Part shown: positions 18,900 through 30,574 of the stretch, piece by piece | Numbering within the stretch: position 1 is the stretch's first letter | Layout of the letters: every line of letters begins with the position of its first letter | Assembly (NCBI RefSeq): GCF_964656455.1 | Contig: NC_135712.1 | Coordinates: forward strand, 99,672,294-99,736,293 | Length of the DNA: 64,000 nucleotides | Source: Halichoerus grypus | Lineage: Eukaryota > Chordata > Mammalia > Carnivora > Phocidae | Direction of reading: 5' to 3' | Notes under the pieces: model-generated | Seen by the model: only the letters and a program-made list of their open reading frames with translations | Database searches by the model: none | What the model was told of the DNA's origin: nothing | Translations under genes and position numbers: made by a program

Positions 18900-21566
18900 T
18901 TGGGCTCCTACCATAGTTTGTCTATTGTAAATAATGCTCCAATAAACATAGGCATGCATGTATCCTTTGGAATTAGTGTTTTATTTTTTTACTAAATACC
19001 CAGTAGTGTGATTACTGGATCCTTGGGTAGTTCTATTTTTAACTTTTTGAGGAACCTCCTTAATGTTTTCTGTAGTGGATGCACCAGTTTGTATTCCCAC
19101 CAACAGTGCATCAATATTCCTTTTTCTCCATATCATTGCCAACACCTGTTATTTCTTGTGTTTTTAATTTCAGCCATTGTGACAAGTGTGAAGTGATATC
19201 TCATTGTAGTTTTGATTTGTATTTCCCTGATGAGTGATGTTGAGCATCTATTCATGTCTGTTGGCCATCTGGATGTTGTCTTTGGAGAAATATCTGTTCA
19301 TGTCTTCTGTTCCCCCCCCCTTTTTTTAATGGATTATCTGGGGTTTTTTTGGTGTTGGATTGTTCATTATGTATTTTGGATACTAACCCTTTATTGGATG
19401 TCTTTTAGTTTTGTTGATTGTTTCCTTCAGTGCGCAGAAACTTTTTAGTTTAAGCCAGTTGCTCAATAGTTTATTTTTGCTTTTGTATCCCTTGCTTCAG
19501 AAGACCTATCTAGAAAACTGTTGCTATAGCCCATGTCAGAGAAATTACTATCTGTGCTCTTTTAGGATTTTTATGGCTTCAAGTCTCACATTTAGGTCCT
19601 TATTCTATTTTAAGTTTCTTTTGTGTTTGGTGTGAGAAAGTGGTCCAGTTCCATTATTTTTCATGTTGTTGTCAAGTTTTCCGAAAACCATTGTTGAAGA
19701 AGCTCTTTTGCACACTGCATGTTCTTGCTTCCCTTTTCAAAGATTAATTGACCATATAATTGTGGGTTTATTTCTGGGCTATCTTGTTCCATTGATTTGC
19801 ATCTTGTGTGTGTGTGTGTGTGTGTGTGCACGCACGTGTGCACACGCCAGTACCATTTTGTTTTGATTACTACAGCTTTGTTGTATAACTTGAAATGTGG
19901 AATTGTGATACCACCAGATTTGTTTTTCTTTTTCAAGATTGTTTTGGCTATTCAGGGTCTTTTGTAGTTCCATACAAATTTTAGATTTGTTCTAGTTCAG
20001 TGAAAAATGCTGTTGGTGTTTTCATAGGGATGGCATTAAATCTGTAGATTGCTTTGGGTAGTGTGGACATTTTAACAATATCTTCCAATCCATGAGCATG
20101 GAATATCTTTCCATTTCTTTGTGTCTTCTTCAATTTCTTTCCTCAAGGTTTTATAGTTTTCAGAGTACAGATGTCTTCTTAAAATGTTTGGTAGAATTTA
20201 TCTGTGAAGCTATCTGGTCCTGGAATTTCATTTGTTGGGAGTTTGATTACCAGCAATGAATCAGTAGTCACTCTGTTAAAACCTTCTATTTCATCCTCAT
20301 TCATTATTGGTAGTTTATATGTTTCTAGGAATTCTTCCATTTTTTTTCTAGATGTGCAATTTGTTGGCCTATAATTTTGCATTCTATCGTATGATCCTTT
20401 GTATTTCTGTGGTGTCAGTTATTTCTACTCTTTCATTTCTGATTTTAAGTCATCTTTTTTTTTGATTTGGCTAAAGGTTTATCTTTTTTTTTAATCTGAA
20501 AAAATAAACAGCTCCTGATTTCATTGATCTGTTCTATTATTTTTTTAACTTCTATTTCATTTATTTCTGTCTAATCTTTGTTATTTCCTTTTACTGGCTT
20601 TGGGTTTTGTTCTTTCTCTAGCTTCTTTAGATATAAGTTTACATTGTTTATTTGAGACTGTTCTTCTTGAGTAGGCCTGTATTGCTATAAACTTTCCTCT
20701 TAGAACAGCTTTTGCTATTTCCCAAAGATTTTGAAACCATTGTGTTTTCATTTTCCATTTGTCTCCATGTATTTTTTTGATTTCCATTTGTATTTCTTGG
20801 TTGACCCATTCATTGTTTAGTAGCATGTTATTTAACCTCCACGTATTTGTGCACTTTCCAGATTTTTTCTTGTGGTTGATTTCCAGTTTCATGGTGTTGT
20901 AGTCAGAAAAGATGCATGGAATGACTTTTATCTTTTTTAATTTGTTGGGACTTGTTTTGTGGCCTAATATGTGATCTATTGTGGAGAATGTTCCATGTGC
21001 ACTTGAAAAGAATGTGTATTCTGTTTCAGGATGGAATGGTCTGAATATATCTGTTAGATCCATCTGGTCCAGTGTGTCATTCAAAGCCACAGTTTCCTTT
21101 TTGATTTTCTATTTGGATGAACTGTCCATTGATGTAAGTAGGACATTAAAAGTCCCCTACTATTATTGCATTCCTATTGATTACTTCAGGTTTGTTATTA
21201 ACTGTTTTAAGTATTTGCGTTCTCCCATGTTGTGTGCATAAATATTTATAATTGTCTTCTTGATGAATTGTCCCCTTTATGATTATATAGTGTCCTTTTT
21301 GTCTCTTGTTACAGCCTTTGTTTCAAGTCTATTTTGTCTGATATAAATATTGCTTCACTGGCTTTGTTTTCACTTCCATTTGCATAATAAATGCTTCTCC
21401 ATCCTTTACTTTCAATCTTCATGTGTCTGACATCAGTCTCTTGTAGTTAGTATACAGATGTGTCTTTGATTCTTTTTATCCATTTCATCACCCTATTTCT
21501 CTTTATTGGGGTATTTAGTCCACTTACATTTAGAGTAATTATTGATTGGTATGTATTTATTGCCAC
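18900..21566 (-). pseudogene. L1 ORF2 (endonuclease-reverse transcriptase), RT core deleted
   Basis: ORF2p nicks target DNA and reverse-transcribes L1 RNA. The N-terminus is at 21566, where the expected ATG is GTG (cac at 21564-21566) before AINTYQSIITLNVSGLN. The longest open piece (20581-21090) is the C-terminal endonuclease region: ALNDTLDQMDLTDIF, HGTFSTIDHILGHK and the linker ending [17 protein letters not shown]. The GDFN site is broken by a stop. RT motifs are absent across the 20174 junction. The C-terminal part is scattered over frames at 19.1-20.0 kb. Confidence 0.85.
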
Positions 21567-21689
21567 TTTGTTACTTGTTTTGTGGTTGTTTTTGTAGTTT
21601 TCTTTATTTTTTTTGTATAAAAACAGAAACATCTTAATTTTGTTATAACTTGTAATTTGGTACTCTAACTTGACTTTTTAAAATTTTTT

Positions 21690-21832
21690 TATTTTATTTT
21701 TTTTTTAGTTTTTGCAATTGTTTTTTATTTTTATTTTATTTATTCTTATTTTTTATTATTATGTTCAATTAACCAGCATATAGTACATCATTAGTTTTTG
21801 ATGTAGTGTTCAACGATTCATTAGTTGTGTAG
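21690..21832 (-). mobile_element. Nested short L1 3' end
   Basis: A T-rich tail (21700-21755) followed by ATGTTCAATTAACCAGCATA and GATGTAGTGTTCAACGATTC is the reversed 3' terminus of a younger L1 type, as at 53.41 kb. It lies in the ORF2-ORF1 junction region of the host L1. TAGTTTTT occurs on both sides (21707 area and 21830 area) and may be the target duplication. Confidence 0.65.
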
Positions 21833-22199
21833 TTTTTCCTCTGTTATTCTCTTACTCTCTCCTGTCTCACAATTAGTTGGCTTTCTTGAATGATATGCTA
21901 GGATTCCTTCCTCTTTAATTTTTGCATATCTATTACTGGTTTTTGATTTTTGGTTACTACTTGGTTTGTATGTAACATCTTATGCATATAGCAGTCTATA
22001 TTAAGTTGATGGTTGCCTCAGTTTGAACCCATTCTTTACTCTTCTTCCCCACATTTTAGGTGTATGGTATCTCACTTTACATCCTTCTATTTTGTGAATC
22101 CCTTGACTGATTTTTACAGATTATACTTATTTTTATTGTTTTTGTGCTTTCTACTTTCCTTACTCTTGTTTATGATCTTTCCTTTCCACTCAGAGTACC

Positions 22200-23060
22200 C
22201 TTTAACTTTTCTTGTAAGGCTGATTTAGTGGTCATGAGTTCCTTTAAATTTTATTTGTCTGTGAAACTCTTTATCTCACCTTCTCTTCTGAATAATAGTC
22301 TTGCTGGATAGAGTATTCTTGGCTGCAGATTTTTTCCTTTTAATGCTTTGAATATATCATGCCAATCATTTCTGGCCTGCAAAGTTTCTGCTGAAAAATC
22401 AGCTGAGAGCCTTATGGGGTTTCCCTTGTGTAACTGGTTTCTTTCTTGCTGCTTTTAAAATTCTAATCATCACTACTTTTTGTCCTGTCAAGTACTATGT
22501 GTCTTCTTGTGGACCTCCTTGGGTTGATTTTGATGGGGGATCTCTGTGCTTCCTGGATCTGGATTTGTTTCTTTCCCAAGATTTGAAACATTTTCAGCTA
22601 TTTTTTCAAATAAAATTTCTGCCCCCCTTTCTTTCTTTCCCTTCTGGGATCCCTGTAATGCCAATGTTACTATGCTTAATGGTGTTGCCAAGTTCTCTAA
22701 GTCTATTCTTACCGTGCATAATTTTTTTTTTCTCACACCTGCTCCAGCTATATTACTTTCCATTATTCTGTCCTTCAGGTCACTGATTTGTTGTTCTGCT
22801 TCATCTAGGCTACTATTTATTCCATCTAGTGTATTTTTAATTTCATTTATTGTGTTTTTCATCTGATTCTTTATCTCATTGTTAAGGGTCTTATGGATGT
22901 CCTCCACTTTTAAATCTGGTGGGTATCTTCATGATCTTTACTTAAATATTCTATCAGGCATGTTAGCTATCTCTGTTTCACTTAGTTCTCTTGGGATTTT
23001 TGTTCTGTTCTTTCACTTGGGACATACTCCTCTGTCTCCTCATTTGTCTAACTCTGAGTC
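22200..23060 (-). pseudogene. L1 ORF1 remnant
   Basis: The reverse frame 22488-22907 opens with NEIKNTLDGINSSLDEAEQQ and ISDLKDRIMESN, the coiled-coil end of ORF1p. It later contains EKIAENVSNLGKE, the start of the RNA-binding region. A stretch in between is shifted. The N-terminal EQKSQEN-type sequence (about 22960-23030) is in another frame with stops. Confidence 0.8.
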
Positions 23061-24130
23061 TGTTTCTGTGTATTAGGAAAGACAGCTATGTTTCCTGCAG
23101 TTGAAAATTATGACCTTATGAAGAAGAGATCCTGTAGCGCCCTGCCACACAGTGTCTCCCGTTCACCAGAACCCTGCACTTCAGGGGCATCTCTTATGCA
23201 TGATGGGTTCACTCCACTGTTGTGGCTAAGCCGCTTTTTCTTCAGTCATCTGCAATGGCTTTCTGTGCCTGTTTTGGGCAGTGTTTGGTCCCTGTGGTGT
23301 TAGTTGGCCAATCTGGGGTGCCTTGGGCTTGAGTTGAGTCAGACAGGGCATTTGCCATAGATACAGTGGTGTCAAACTGCCGGGTGATTTCCCTATGTTG
23401 TCCCCTGAGACTCTTTCACTGGTGGGTCAGGCCTGCAGTCAGACCAGTTGTATGCCTCCAGTCCACTGCTGGGGCGTCTGTTTGACTGGTATGTGTGGTT
23501 ATCTTCCCCACTCTCTGGGGCAGGAGTCACTTTGGAGTGGCACTGGCTACCGTAGGGGCTGCTTGCATACTGCCAGGCCTGGGGCACTGGCCTGTATAGG
23601 ACACTGGGATTATTAGTAAATCTCCCTTCTTTATGACCCAGGCACCTTTCAAACTCTTACTTCTATGCTGTATCTTTGTTGGCTGTTTGTTATGCTCCCT
23701 TTCTGGGGGTGAGGACTCCATTTTCTCTTGCTCTCCCAGAGCTGAGCCCACTGATTTTTTAAAATTCCAGGTCTTAAGTCCCTCTGGTTCTAAGAAAATA
23801 ATGAAATTTGGCTCTTCTGGTTTTAAAAGCCGAATGTTATGGGGATTCATCTTCCCCTGTGGGTTCATGGTTGTGGGGTTGCAGCATCCATTCCTGCTTG
23901 CAGCATCCATTCCTACCTCTCATGGACAGTCCTCTGAGTCCATTTATTTCCTGACCACATCTCTGTCCTTCCTTCCCTGTTTGTGGCCCCATCTCTACAT
24001 TTACTTATGGAGTTTATTCTGCCCATCTTCAGGTCGTTCTCTGGGTTATTTACACTGATGTGAGTGTTATCTAGTTGTATCCATGGGGTGAGGTGAGCCT
24101 AGGGTCCTCCTACTCCACCATCTTTGCTGA

Positions 24131-24660
24131 ATTCTCCACATCACAATTTTTAAAAATACTGCCAATGTCACATATGCACCTGCAATTAAATGAGCAAAAG
24201 AATAATAATAGAACTTCTATGTTTTTACATGTTCTGGGTGTATATTCTTTACCTCTTTAAATGACAACATTTTCTAAAGAGAAAGAATTTAATTCAGTCT
24301 TCCCTTATAGCATGGTTGACCAGAATCAGTTTTCTTTTTTTAATAATTTGAAGTCTTTGAATGTTTCTTTTAGCCTCACAGCTTATTACTATAATGTAAA
24401 TTTTTATGATTATTATCAAAGTTGGGAAGAAATTCTACCAATTTTCATGCATGCTGTCAGACTTCAGAGAATTTCAAGTTGTCATAGATTCCTATACCCT
24501 CATACTTGTGTCACCAGGTACTGAAGGCCACATTCATAAATCATTGTATGACATCTGGCTCTGCTCTTTAGTGTCCTACTGCCTAGTGAGTCATCAAAGC
24601 ACTAGGTAGCTGTGTTCCTAGAAAACATTTCTGCTCTGGGATGGCTAGCAGTAATTAGCT
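24131..24660. other. Unassigned DNA
   Basis: No repeat family is recognised; the open frames at 24261-24609 have no domain. Confidence 0.4.
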
Positions 24661-24662
24661 AT

Positions 24663-25262
24663 GGTAGGCAAAATTCTAAGATGAATTCTAAGATCTTAGC
24701 CCCTTGGTGTATATACACCCTATATAATCCTGTGAGTATGATGGGCAGCACTCTCAACAGTTTAGTTACATGACAAAGGTGAAAAGATTCTATAGATATA
24801 ACTAAGGTCCTAAATTAGTGGACTTTAAGTTGATCAAAAGAGTGATCATGCTTGCTGATCTGACCTAATTATGTAAGCCCTGAAAGGGACTGGACTCTTC
24901 CTCATGGAAGAGATTCAGGGCATGAGAATATAAAGCCTACAGAGGGAGTCATGTGACAAGGAACTGTGGGTGGCCTCTAGAATCAGAGTAATCATTGGAT
25001 GACAGAAAGTAGATACCTCAGTCCTACAAATGCAAATAATTTTACCAAAAAACTTGTATGTTTGAAAGAGGATCCTGAGTTACAGAATGGAATGAAACCA
25101 AGACAACACTTTAATTTATGCTTTGTGACCCCAATAATAAAACCTAGGTCTGCCATACTCACATGTTTGACTTATATAACATTTTAGATAAAAACAGTAT
25201 TCTTTTAAGCTACTAAGTCTAGAGTAATTTTCTATACAGTAATAGAAAACTAATACAATAAT
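24663..25262 (+). mobile_element. Ancient LTR-like repeat (MaLR/ERVL type suspected)
   Basis: About 600 bp match the pattern of an old mammalian repeat: GGTAGGCAAAATTCTAAGAT, GCCCCTTGGTGTATATACAC, TAAGGTCCTAAATTAGTGG, GGAACTGTGGGTGGCCTCTA, CCTCAGTCCTACAAATGCAA, AGCTACTAAGTCTAGAG and an end AATAGAAAACTAATACA. I recognise it as a common interspersed repeat with a MaLR-like 3' end, but I cannot fix the subfamily without a library search. Confidence 0.55.
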
Positions 25263-25925
25263 GATACACAGAAATGATACAAAACTCATACATATCTCCT
25301 AACTTCAAACTAAATATATTTTCAAATCCATTTCCCTGATCTGAAAAATGTCCATAACTATTCTAATGTACTTGGCACAAGTTAAAAAAATGAAGAGGGA
25401 ATACCAATGCAAAGAGAAAGGAATCTCCAGAGTTAAACTATTTTGTAAAAATTACAAAACACATAAGAGTGTGAACATGTGTCTAGGGTACCTCCTCGGG
25501 TGTTGGAAGAGGCCCATCCACGTGACATACTAAAATATCTAACAATAAGCTTCTCATGTGTCAAACACTAGGATAAACATTTTTGTGTATAACCTCATTT
25601 AATAGTTAAATCTGAATATATAAACATCAGAAGGCATGGATCTGTAAACCTAATTGTTATACTCAATTATAATTAGATCAATTTCTTTACTGATATACAA
25701 AAAATGTCTACAAAACAAGTGGATCATGGTCAACATTAAGAAACCTACATGAAAAGTTTTAGGCTGACTCTAAGATTGAACTTTACCGGTTAAAATTAAA
25801 TTTTACTGATTTTGATATCTTAAAATTTAATGTGCTAAAATAAATGTATTCATTAAACAGTCATAGCATACTAGTTTCTATGCTAAAGCAAGGTCTGGTA
25901 TCTATAGGTGAAAAGAAATTATTTT
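25263..25925. other. Unassigned AT-rich DNA
   Basis: About 660 bp with nothing recognised. Confidence 0.45.
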
Positions 25926-26060
25926 CTTTTTTCCTTTCCTTTCCTTTCCTTTCCTTTCCTTTCCTTTCCTTTCCTTTCCTTTCCTTTCCTTTCCTTTCCT
26001 TCCCTTTCCTTTCCTTTCCTTTCTTTCCTTCCCTTCCCTTCCCTTCCCTTCCCTTTCTTT
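25926..26060. repeat. (TTTCC)n pentanucleotide microsatellite
   Basis: About 27 near-perfect TTTCC units with a few CCCTT variants toward the right end. It abuts the A-tail end of the adjacent minus-strand SINE, so it probably grew from that tail (GGAAA on the SINE strand). The open frame of SFPFL repeats across it is meaningless. Confidence 0.97.
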
Positions 26061-26262
26061 CTTAAGATTTATTCATTTACTTGAGAGAGAGAGAGAGGGA
26101 GAGTGAGCAAGCAGGGGGAGGGGCAGAGCGAGAGACAGAATCCTGAAGCAGACTCCCCACTGAATGTGGAGCCCATTGAGGGGCTCGATCCCAGGACCCT
26201 GAGATCATGACCTGAGCTGAAATCAAGAGTTGGCCACTCAACCCACTGAACCACCCAGGATG
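26061..26262 (-). mobile_element. Older CAN SINE subtype
   Basis: The reverse strand reads CATCCTGGGTGGTTCAGTGG, GTTGAGTGGCCAACTCTTGA and AGTGGGGAGTCTGCTTC, ending in (CT)n and an AATAAATCTTAAG tail. The GGCCAACTCTTGATTTCAGC segment marks an older CAN SINE subtype. Confidence 0.92.
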
Positions 26263-28050
26263 CAATTTTGGAAAAACAGTGTGAAACAATGTTGAAATAC
26301 AGATTCTCAGCTAAGGAACAGTAGAAATATTGGGCTGAAACTTTGGCATATTTTAAACCTTGGGATGTTCACTAGGACAATTTAAAAAAAAATATTTCCC
26401 TGAGGGTACAATTTGTATTGCAAATAAAATCTAGATAAAAATAATTTGTTGTCATGAAAGCATGGTACCCTGAGCTGAAATGTGATTTTCTCAGAAACCT
26501 CAGAACTTGCATTGAGAGTGAGTTCAGAACATTAAGGTAAAAATTAAAGGTAGAAATCCTGTCTTGTGCTAGATAGACTAAGGTTAAATTCACGACATTT
26601 CATTTTTCATACCAGGAACCCACATCGTGTTCCTCAAAAGATAGCTATCTATCCATCTTTTTCAATTCAGAACAAGCTAAGATTTTGAAAAGAGGCAAAG
26701 GAATTGAACTACCTTTTCTTTCTTTTGAGAAAAAAAAAAACTAGATGGAATAGGGCAAACAGGGAGTTCATGGAAATAATATTTCTAATTTGCAAAGTTC
26801 TTAGAGATAAATGCAAATAGGATACAACTATTAGGAATTTTAAATAGGGAATCTATAATCTTCAAAGCAACTGGAGTTGTCAGAATAAAAGAAACAATGA
26901 TATAGATAAAAGTGATAGAATCTTCCCATCTATTAAAAATTGCATAATTTAAAAGCTAAATAATTTTCTATGCACTGATTAAAGATAAAAGCATCAGAAT
27001 AACAATTTGCAAAGATAATAACTTTCATAGTAATAATTCTAATTTGTGAAATCAATGGATTATATTTTAGATATTTATTTGTTATGAGACTATGATAATT
27101 TAGTGAAATATTTAATGGATGATTTAATAAAAAATATCTACATACCTAAAGATAAAACCAGGCAATGTTTATTCTTTTGCTCTGATTTTTAAAAATATTT
27201 TAATGTTTTATTACTTATCTTTTAAATATTAATTTAATTAATATAAATGTTTTATGGCCAGCATTGATTGATAATTTGAAAGATCTTGTATTGCTAGCTT
27301 TAGATTCCTTCATTAGTTGCTGCTGCTTTTGAAGGAAGCATATGCTCTCCAATTTGCCACAATGCAGCTCCTCTCCCCAGCTGCTTCATTGCTTAGCCTC
27401 TTTAGGCATTTGAGTTTGATTATTGTCTTGCATTCATGCAGGCACATAAATGGTTTTAGGTTCATGATAGAAATAGATATATCCTTGCTGCAACTTACAT
27501 TTCTATAATTTATGATAATGCAAATGTATGTAACAAATTACTCTTTATATAAAAAGAATTTTAACTTACAAAAAATGCTTTTGCATACCTCCTAGAAACT
27601 TATAAATATGTTTAAACTGAAAATCATGCAACTCAGTAAGCATTTATTCCTATTTATGCAAAGCCTGGTGCTGTGTTCTTTGATATAGCTGCTGATCTCC
27701 AATAGCCTACTCCTTATATGAGAGAGAGATATATACAATTATGAAACCATGTAGAATTTGAGAAAAAAAAAACATAATTATCAAATAGTAGTGTACTTGA
27801 AAATTATAATTTCCTTCAGAGGAATTAATGAAGACTGTTTAAAAGGTGACATTTAATCTTTGTCTTAAAAAATGAGTAGGATTTTATCTGTTAGAGATGT
27901 GGATACATAAGGACTGAGCAAAAGAAAGTAATGCATAGAATGACCAAATACTTTAGAGAATGGTGAGCATTATTGTTTGCTGTCTTTTAAATAAACAGGA
28001 TGTATCAGAAAGTAAAAAAAGTAGAGCCAATGAATAGGACACCTAATTTT
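26263..28050. other. Unassigned AT-rich DNA
   Basis: About 1.8 kb without a recognised repeat, exon or RNA gene. Frames are short and closed. Confidence 0.45.
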
Positions 28051-28054
28051 CATG

Positions 28055-28395
28055 GTGTATCAGTTAGAATAGGTTAAATTATGATGTAGTAACAATCAAC
28101 CAACTCTAAACGCTTACTAACTTAAAGGATAATGGTTTACTTTTTGCTTACATGCATATCTTGGGTTATCATAGGCTTTGTTATATGTCATTCTGGAAAG
28201 CTGCCTACTGTAGCATCTGTCATTTAGATTTTTGCTGTTCACTGAGGAAAGAGGAAGGAAAATGGGGAGTTACCAAATCAAAAGATCCATCTGGAAGAAA
28301 TACTATCACTTCCATTCATAATTCATTAACCAAAGCAGGTCATATGAACATATCCAATTGTTGGGAGACAATTATTCGTTAATATCTCACATTTC
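28055..28395 (-). mobile_element. Possible ancient LTR-like repeat
   Basis: GTATCAGTTAGAATAGGTTA, then AAATTATGATGTAGTAACAA, and a later CATTAACCAAAGCAGGTCAT with CATATGAAC resemble the ends of an old ERVL-type LTR as I recall it. Divergence makes this uncertain. Confidence 0.35.
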
Positions 28396-29167
28396 TTCAT
28401 GTTATGAGCTAAGGCATTTATAGCTAAAGTAAGGATGTTAGCATAAGAATATATTCCAGGATAGTAAAGTTTAAAGATGTTTTCTTTTCAGGAGATGTTC
28501 CAGGGTAGTAGAGAGAGACATTTTATTTCTAGAGAAGATTAGTTTACCTTCCAGAGTAGAGATAAAATCTCTCTCTCTCCCAAAGGAAAGATAGGCCTGT
28601 TACTAGGGTCCTTATGTACGTTCAAAGTCTGCTATACTCAAAATTCCTCTCCTGTGATACATTCCAATGAATGTGCAAATGCCATCTAGTCCTGACCATG
28701 TCACCCTGTAAGGACTGGGACTTGGGAACAGATACTCTGATGTTTCTTGGCTGCTACTTTTTCCATAAGTAATAAGCTCTTTATTCTGACCCAAAGGTCT
28801 CAGATTTTCTGTCAGTGTATAAATTTAAAATTCTGGCAGCTCACTTGTTATCTTGCAAATAGAGTAAAATGTCAGTCTTCAGTTCCTGAGCACTAATGTC
28901 ATGGGATCAGAGAAGTACATTCTTGACATGTACCTAAAAAGAAGAGATCTTAGAATGGCAGTAAACCACTAGAATAATTCTGATACATGGTAAAGGAACC
29001 TAGGGATGATTCCTTTGGTTCCTTGGTTTCTCAGTATTTTATGGAAGGCAAGACATCCTGATCATAATAACCCTGTACCTATATTTAATAGTGCAGTTAG
29101 ACCTAAATAAGGAGGGTTGTTAGGGACTTTGAGCTCCATTCCATGGTGAATCCTCTATATCACAATA
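28396..29167. other. Unassigned DNA
   Basis: No repeat or coding evidence is recognised. Confidence 0.4.
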
Positions 29168-29178
29168 CAAAAATACAT

Positions 29179-29340
29179 TTAGTGCAATTGCTGAATTATA
29201 GGGTAGTTCTATTTTTAATTTTTTGAGGAACCTCCATTCTGTTATCCAGAGCAACTGCACCAGTTTGCATTCCCACCAACAGTGTAAGAGGGTTCCCCTT
29301 TCTCTGCATCCTTGCCAACATCTGTTGTTTTGCACTGCTA
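29179..29340 (-). pseudogene. L1 ORF2 C-terminal piece (inverted part)
   Basis: The reverse frame gives [20 protein letters not shown], then CKLVQLLW and [16 protein letters not shown], the cysteine-containing C-terminal domain of ORF2p. It joins in inverse orientation to the plus-strand remainder. Confidence 0.9.
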
Positions 29341-29560
29341 GTTGTTTACCCAAAGAATACCAAAAATACTGATTCAAAGGGATATGTGCACACCAATGTT
29401 TATAGCAGCAATATCTTCAATACCCAAACCATGGAAAGAGCCCAAATGTCCATCAACTGATGAATGGATAAGGAAGATGTGGTATATATATACAATGGGA
29501 TATTACTCAGCCATCAAAAAAGAATGAAATTTTTGCAATGACCTGGTTGGAGTTAGAGAA
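29341..29560 (+). pseudogene. L1 ORF2 C-terminal piece (direct part)
   Basis: The plus frame reads IQRDMCTPMFIAAISSI, KCPSTDEWIRKMWYIYTMGY and YSAIKKE, the last part of ORF2p; 3' UTR follows. The open frame 29342-29527 is this fragment. Confidence 0.9.
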
Positions 29561-29793
29561 TTATGCTAAGTGAAATAAGTCAGTGAGAGGAAGACAAATA
29601 CTATATGTTTTCACTCAAGTGGAATTTAAGAAACAAAACAAATGAACATAGGGGAAAAAGAGAGGCAAACCGTAAAACAAACTCTTAACTATAGAAATCA
29701 AACTGAGGGTTGCTGGATGCGGTGGCAGCGGCGGTTGTGGGGGTAGAGAATGAATGAATAAATAGGTGATGGGTATTAAGGAGGTGCTTGTTG

Positions 29794-29973
29794 GGTTGTC
29801 TGGGTGGCTCAGTTGGTTAAGCATCTGCCTTCGACTCAGGTCATGATCTCAGGGTCCTGGGATCAAGCCCCACATCGGGCTCCTGGCTCAGCAGCGAGTC
29901 TCCTTCTCCCTCTCCCTCTGATCTCTCTTGCTCTCACTCTCTCTCAAATAAATAAAAACATAAAAAAAAAAAA
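29794..29973 (+). mobile_element. CAN SINE nested in L1 3' UTR
   Basis: Head GTTGTCTGGGTGGCTCAGTT (first bases mutated), body CAGCAGCGAGTCTCCTTCTC, tail AAATAAATAAAAACAT plus poly-A. Flanks GAGGTGCTTGTTG (29781-29793) and GAGGGTGCTTGTTG (29974-29987) are the duplicated L1 3' UTR target. Confidence 0.94.
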
Positions 29974-30089
29974 GAGGGTGCTTGTTGTTGTGATGAGCAC
30001 TGGGTGTTGTTTTAAGTAATGAATCATTAAATTCTACACCTGAAACTAAAACATTCCACTCTATAATTCACTCTACAAGGGTTAAGTTA

Positions 30090-30245
30090 GCCCAGTGATG
30101 AGTATTAAGGAGGATATGTATTGAATGGAGCACTGGGTGTTATATGCAAACAATAAATCATGGAACACTACATCAAAAACTAATGATGTAATATATGGTG
30201 ACTAACATAACGTAATAAAATAAAATAAAATAAAGTAAAAAAAAA
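30090..30245 (+). mobile_element. Younger L1 3' end nested in the older L1 tail
   Basis: GATGAGTATTAAGGAGGATA, GGAGCACTGGGTGTTATATG, AATCATGGAACACTACATC and AACTAATGATGTAATATATG form the young arctoid L1 3' UTR. It ends in (AAAAT)n. The older L1's own tail (AAAAACTTGAAACT) resumes after it. Confidence 0.85.
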
Positions 30246-30313
30246 CAAACAAAAAACTTGAAACTAAAAACCAAAAACAAACAAAAAACAAAACAAGCCA
30301 AAAATATATTTAG

Positions 30314-30570
30314 AAAAACTTCGGATACTTCTGTCACTTGTGATCTGATGTCTACCATTAACATAACACAAACTGATAAATGTAGTATCTGTTCTTGGGT
30401 CAACATTCAGGTAGCAAGGAAACACTTTTCCACATCTTTTTTTTTTTTTTTTTCCCTCAAAGTTTATACTGAAATGGCATGAATATGGCTGGACCCTGCT
30501 ACTATATATGGAAACAAATACTGCTTTAGGGCAAGGGAAAGATTTGTGCAAAGAAAGTGCTTATGTGAAT
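30314..30570. other. Unassigned DNA with a T19 run
   Basis: An oligo-T stretch lies at about 30436-30454. Nothing else is recognised. Confidence 0.4.
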
Positions 30571-30574
30571 GTTG

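Larger units (their letters stand above)
18466..24130 (-). mobile_element. Older carnivore L1 with RT-core and 5' UTR deletions
   Basis: The element runs on the minus strand from 3' UTR (18466-18900) through ORF2 (about 18900-21566) and ORF1 (about 22200-23060) to 5' UTR (about 23080-24130). The reverse strand near 24125 reads AGATGGTGGAGTAGGAGGAC. At about 20174 the sequence jumps from ORF2 C-terminal text (the reversed GAGTACAGATG block) straight to the region before RT motif 1 (TGTTTGGTAGAATTTATC). Compared with 55345-56452 this removes close to 0.9 kb, including the catalytic FADD box. Compared with 1103-1445 the 5' UTR lacks about 340 bp. A short L1 3' end is nested at 21690-21832. It is long dead. 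Confidence 0.88.
29168..30313. mobile_element. Twin-primed (5'-inverted) L1 insertion with nested elements
   Basis: The direct repeats CAAAAATACATTTAG (29168-29182) and CAAAAATATATTTAG (30299-30313) differ by one base and bracket a single L1 insertion. Inside, 29179-29340 is ORF2 sequence in minus orientation and 29335-30060 is the directly adjoining ORF2 and 3' UTR sequence in plus orientation. The parts meet at CACT/AGTGC: the reversed first part ends CAGCAATTGCACT and the second begins CACTGCTAGTTGTTTACC. This is the signature of twin priming with almost no sequence loss. A SINE (29794-29973) and a younger L1 3' end (about 30090-30245) later landed inside it. Confidence 0.85.

Noticed and set aside
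25844..26065. 73-residue frame of repeated Leu-Ser-Phe-Pro-Phe
   Set aside because: It is translation of the (TTTCC)n microsatellite.
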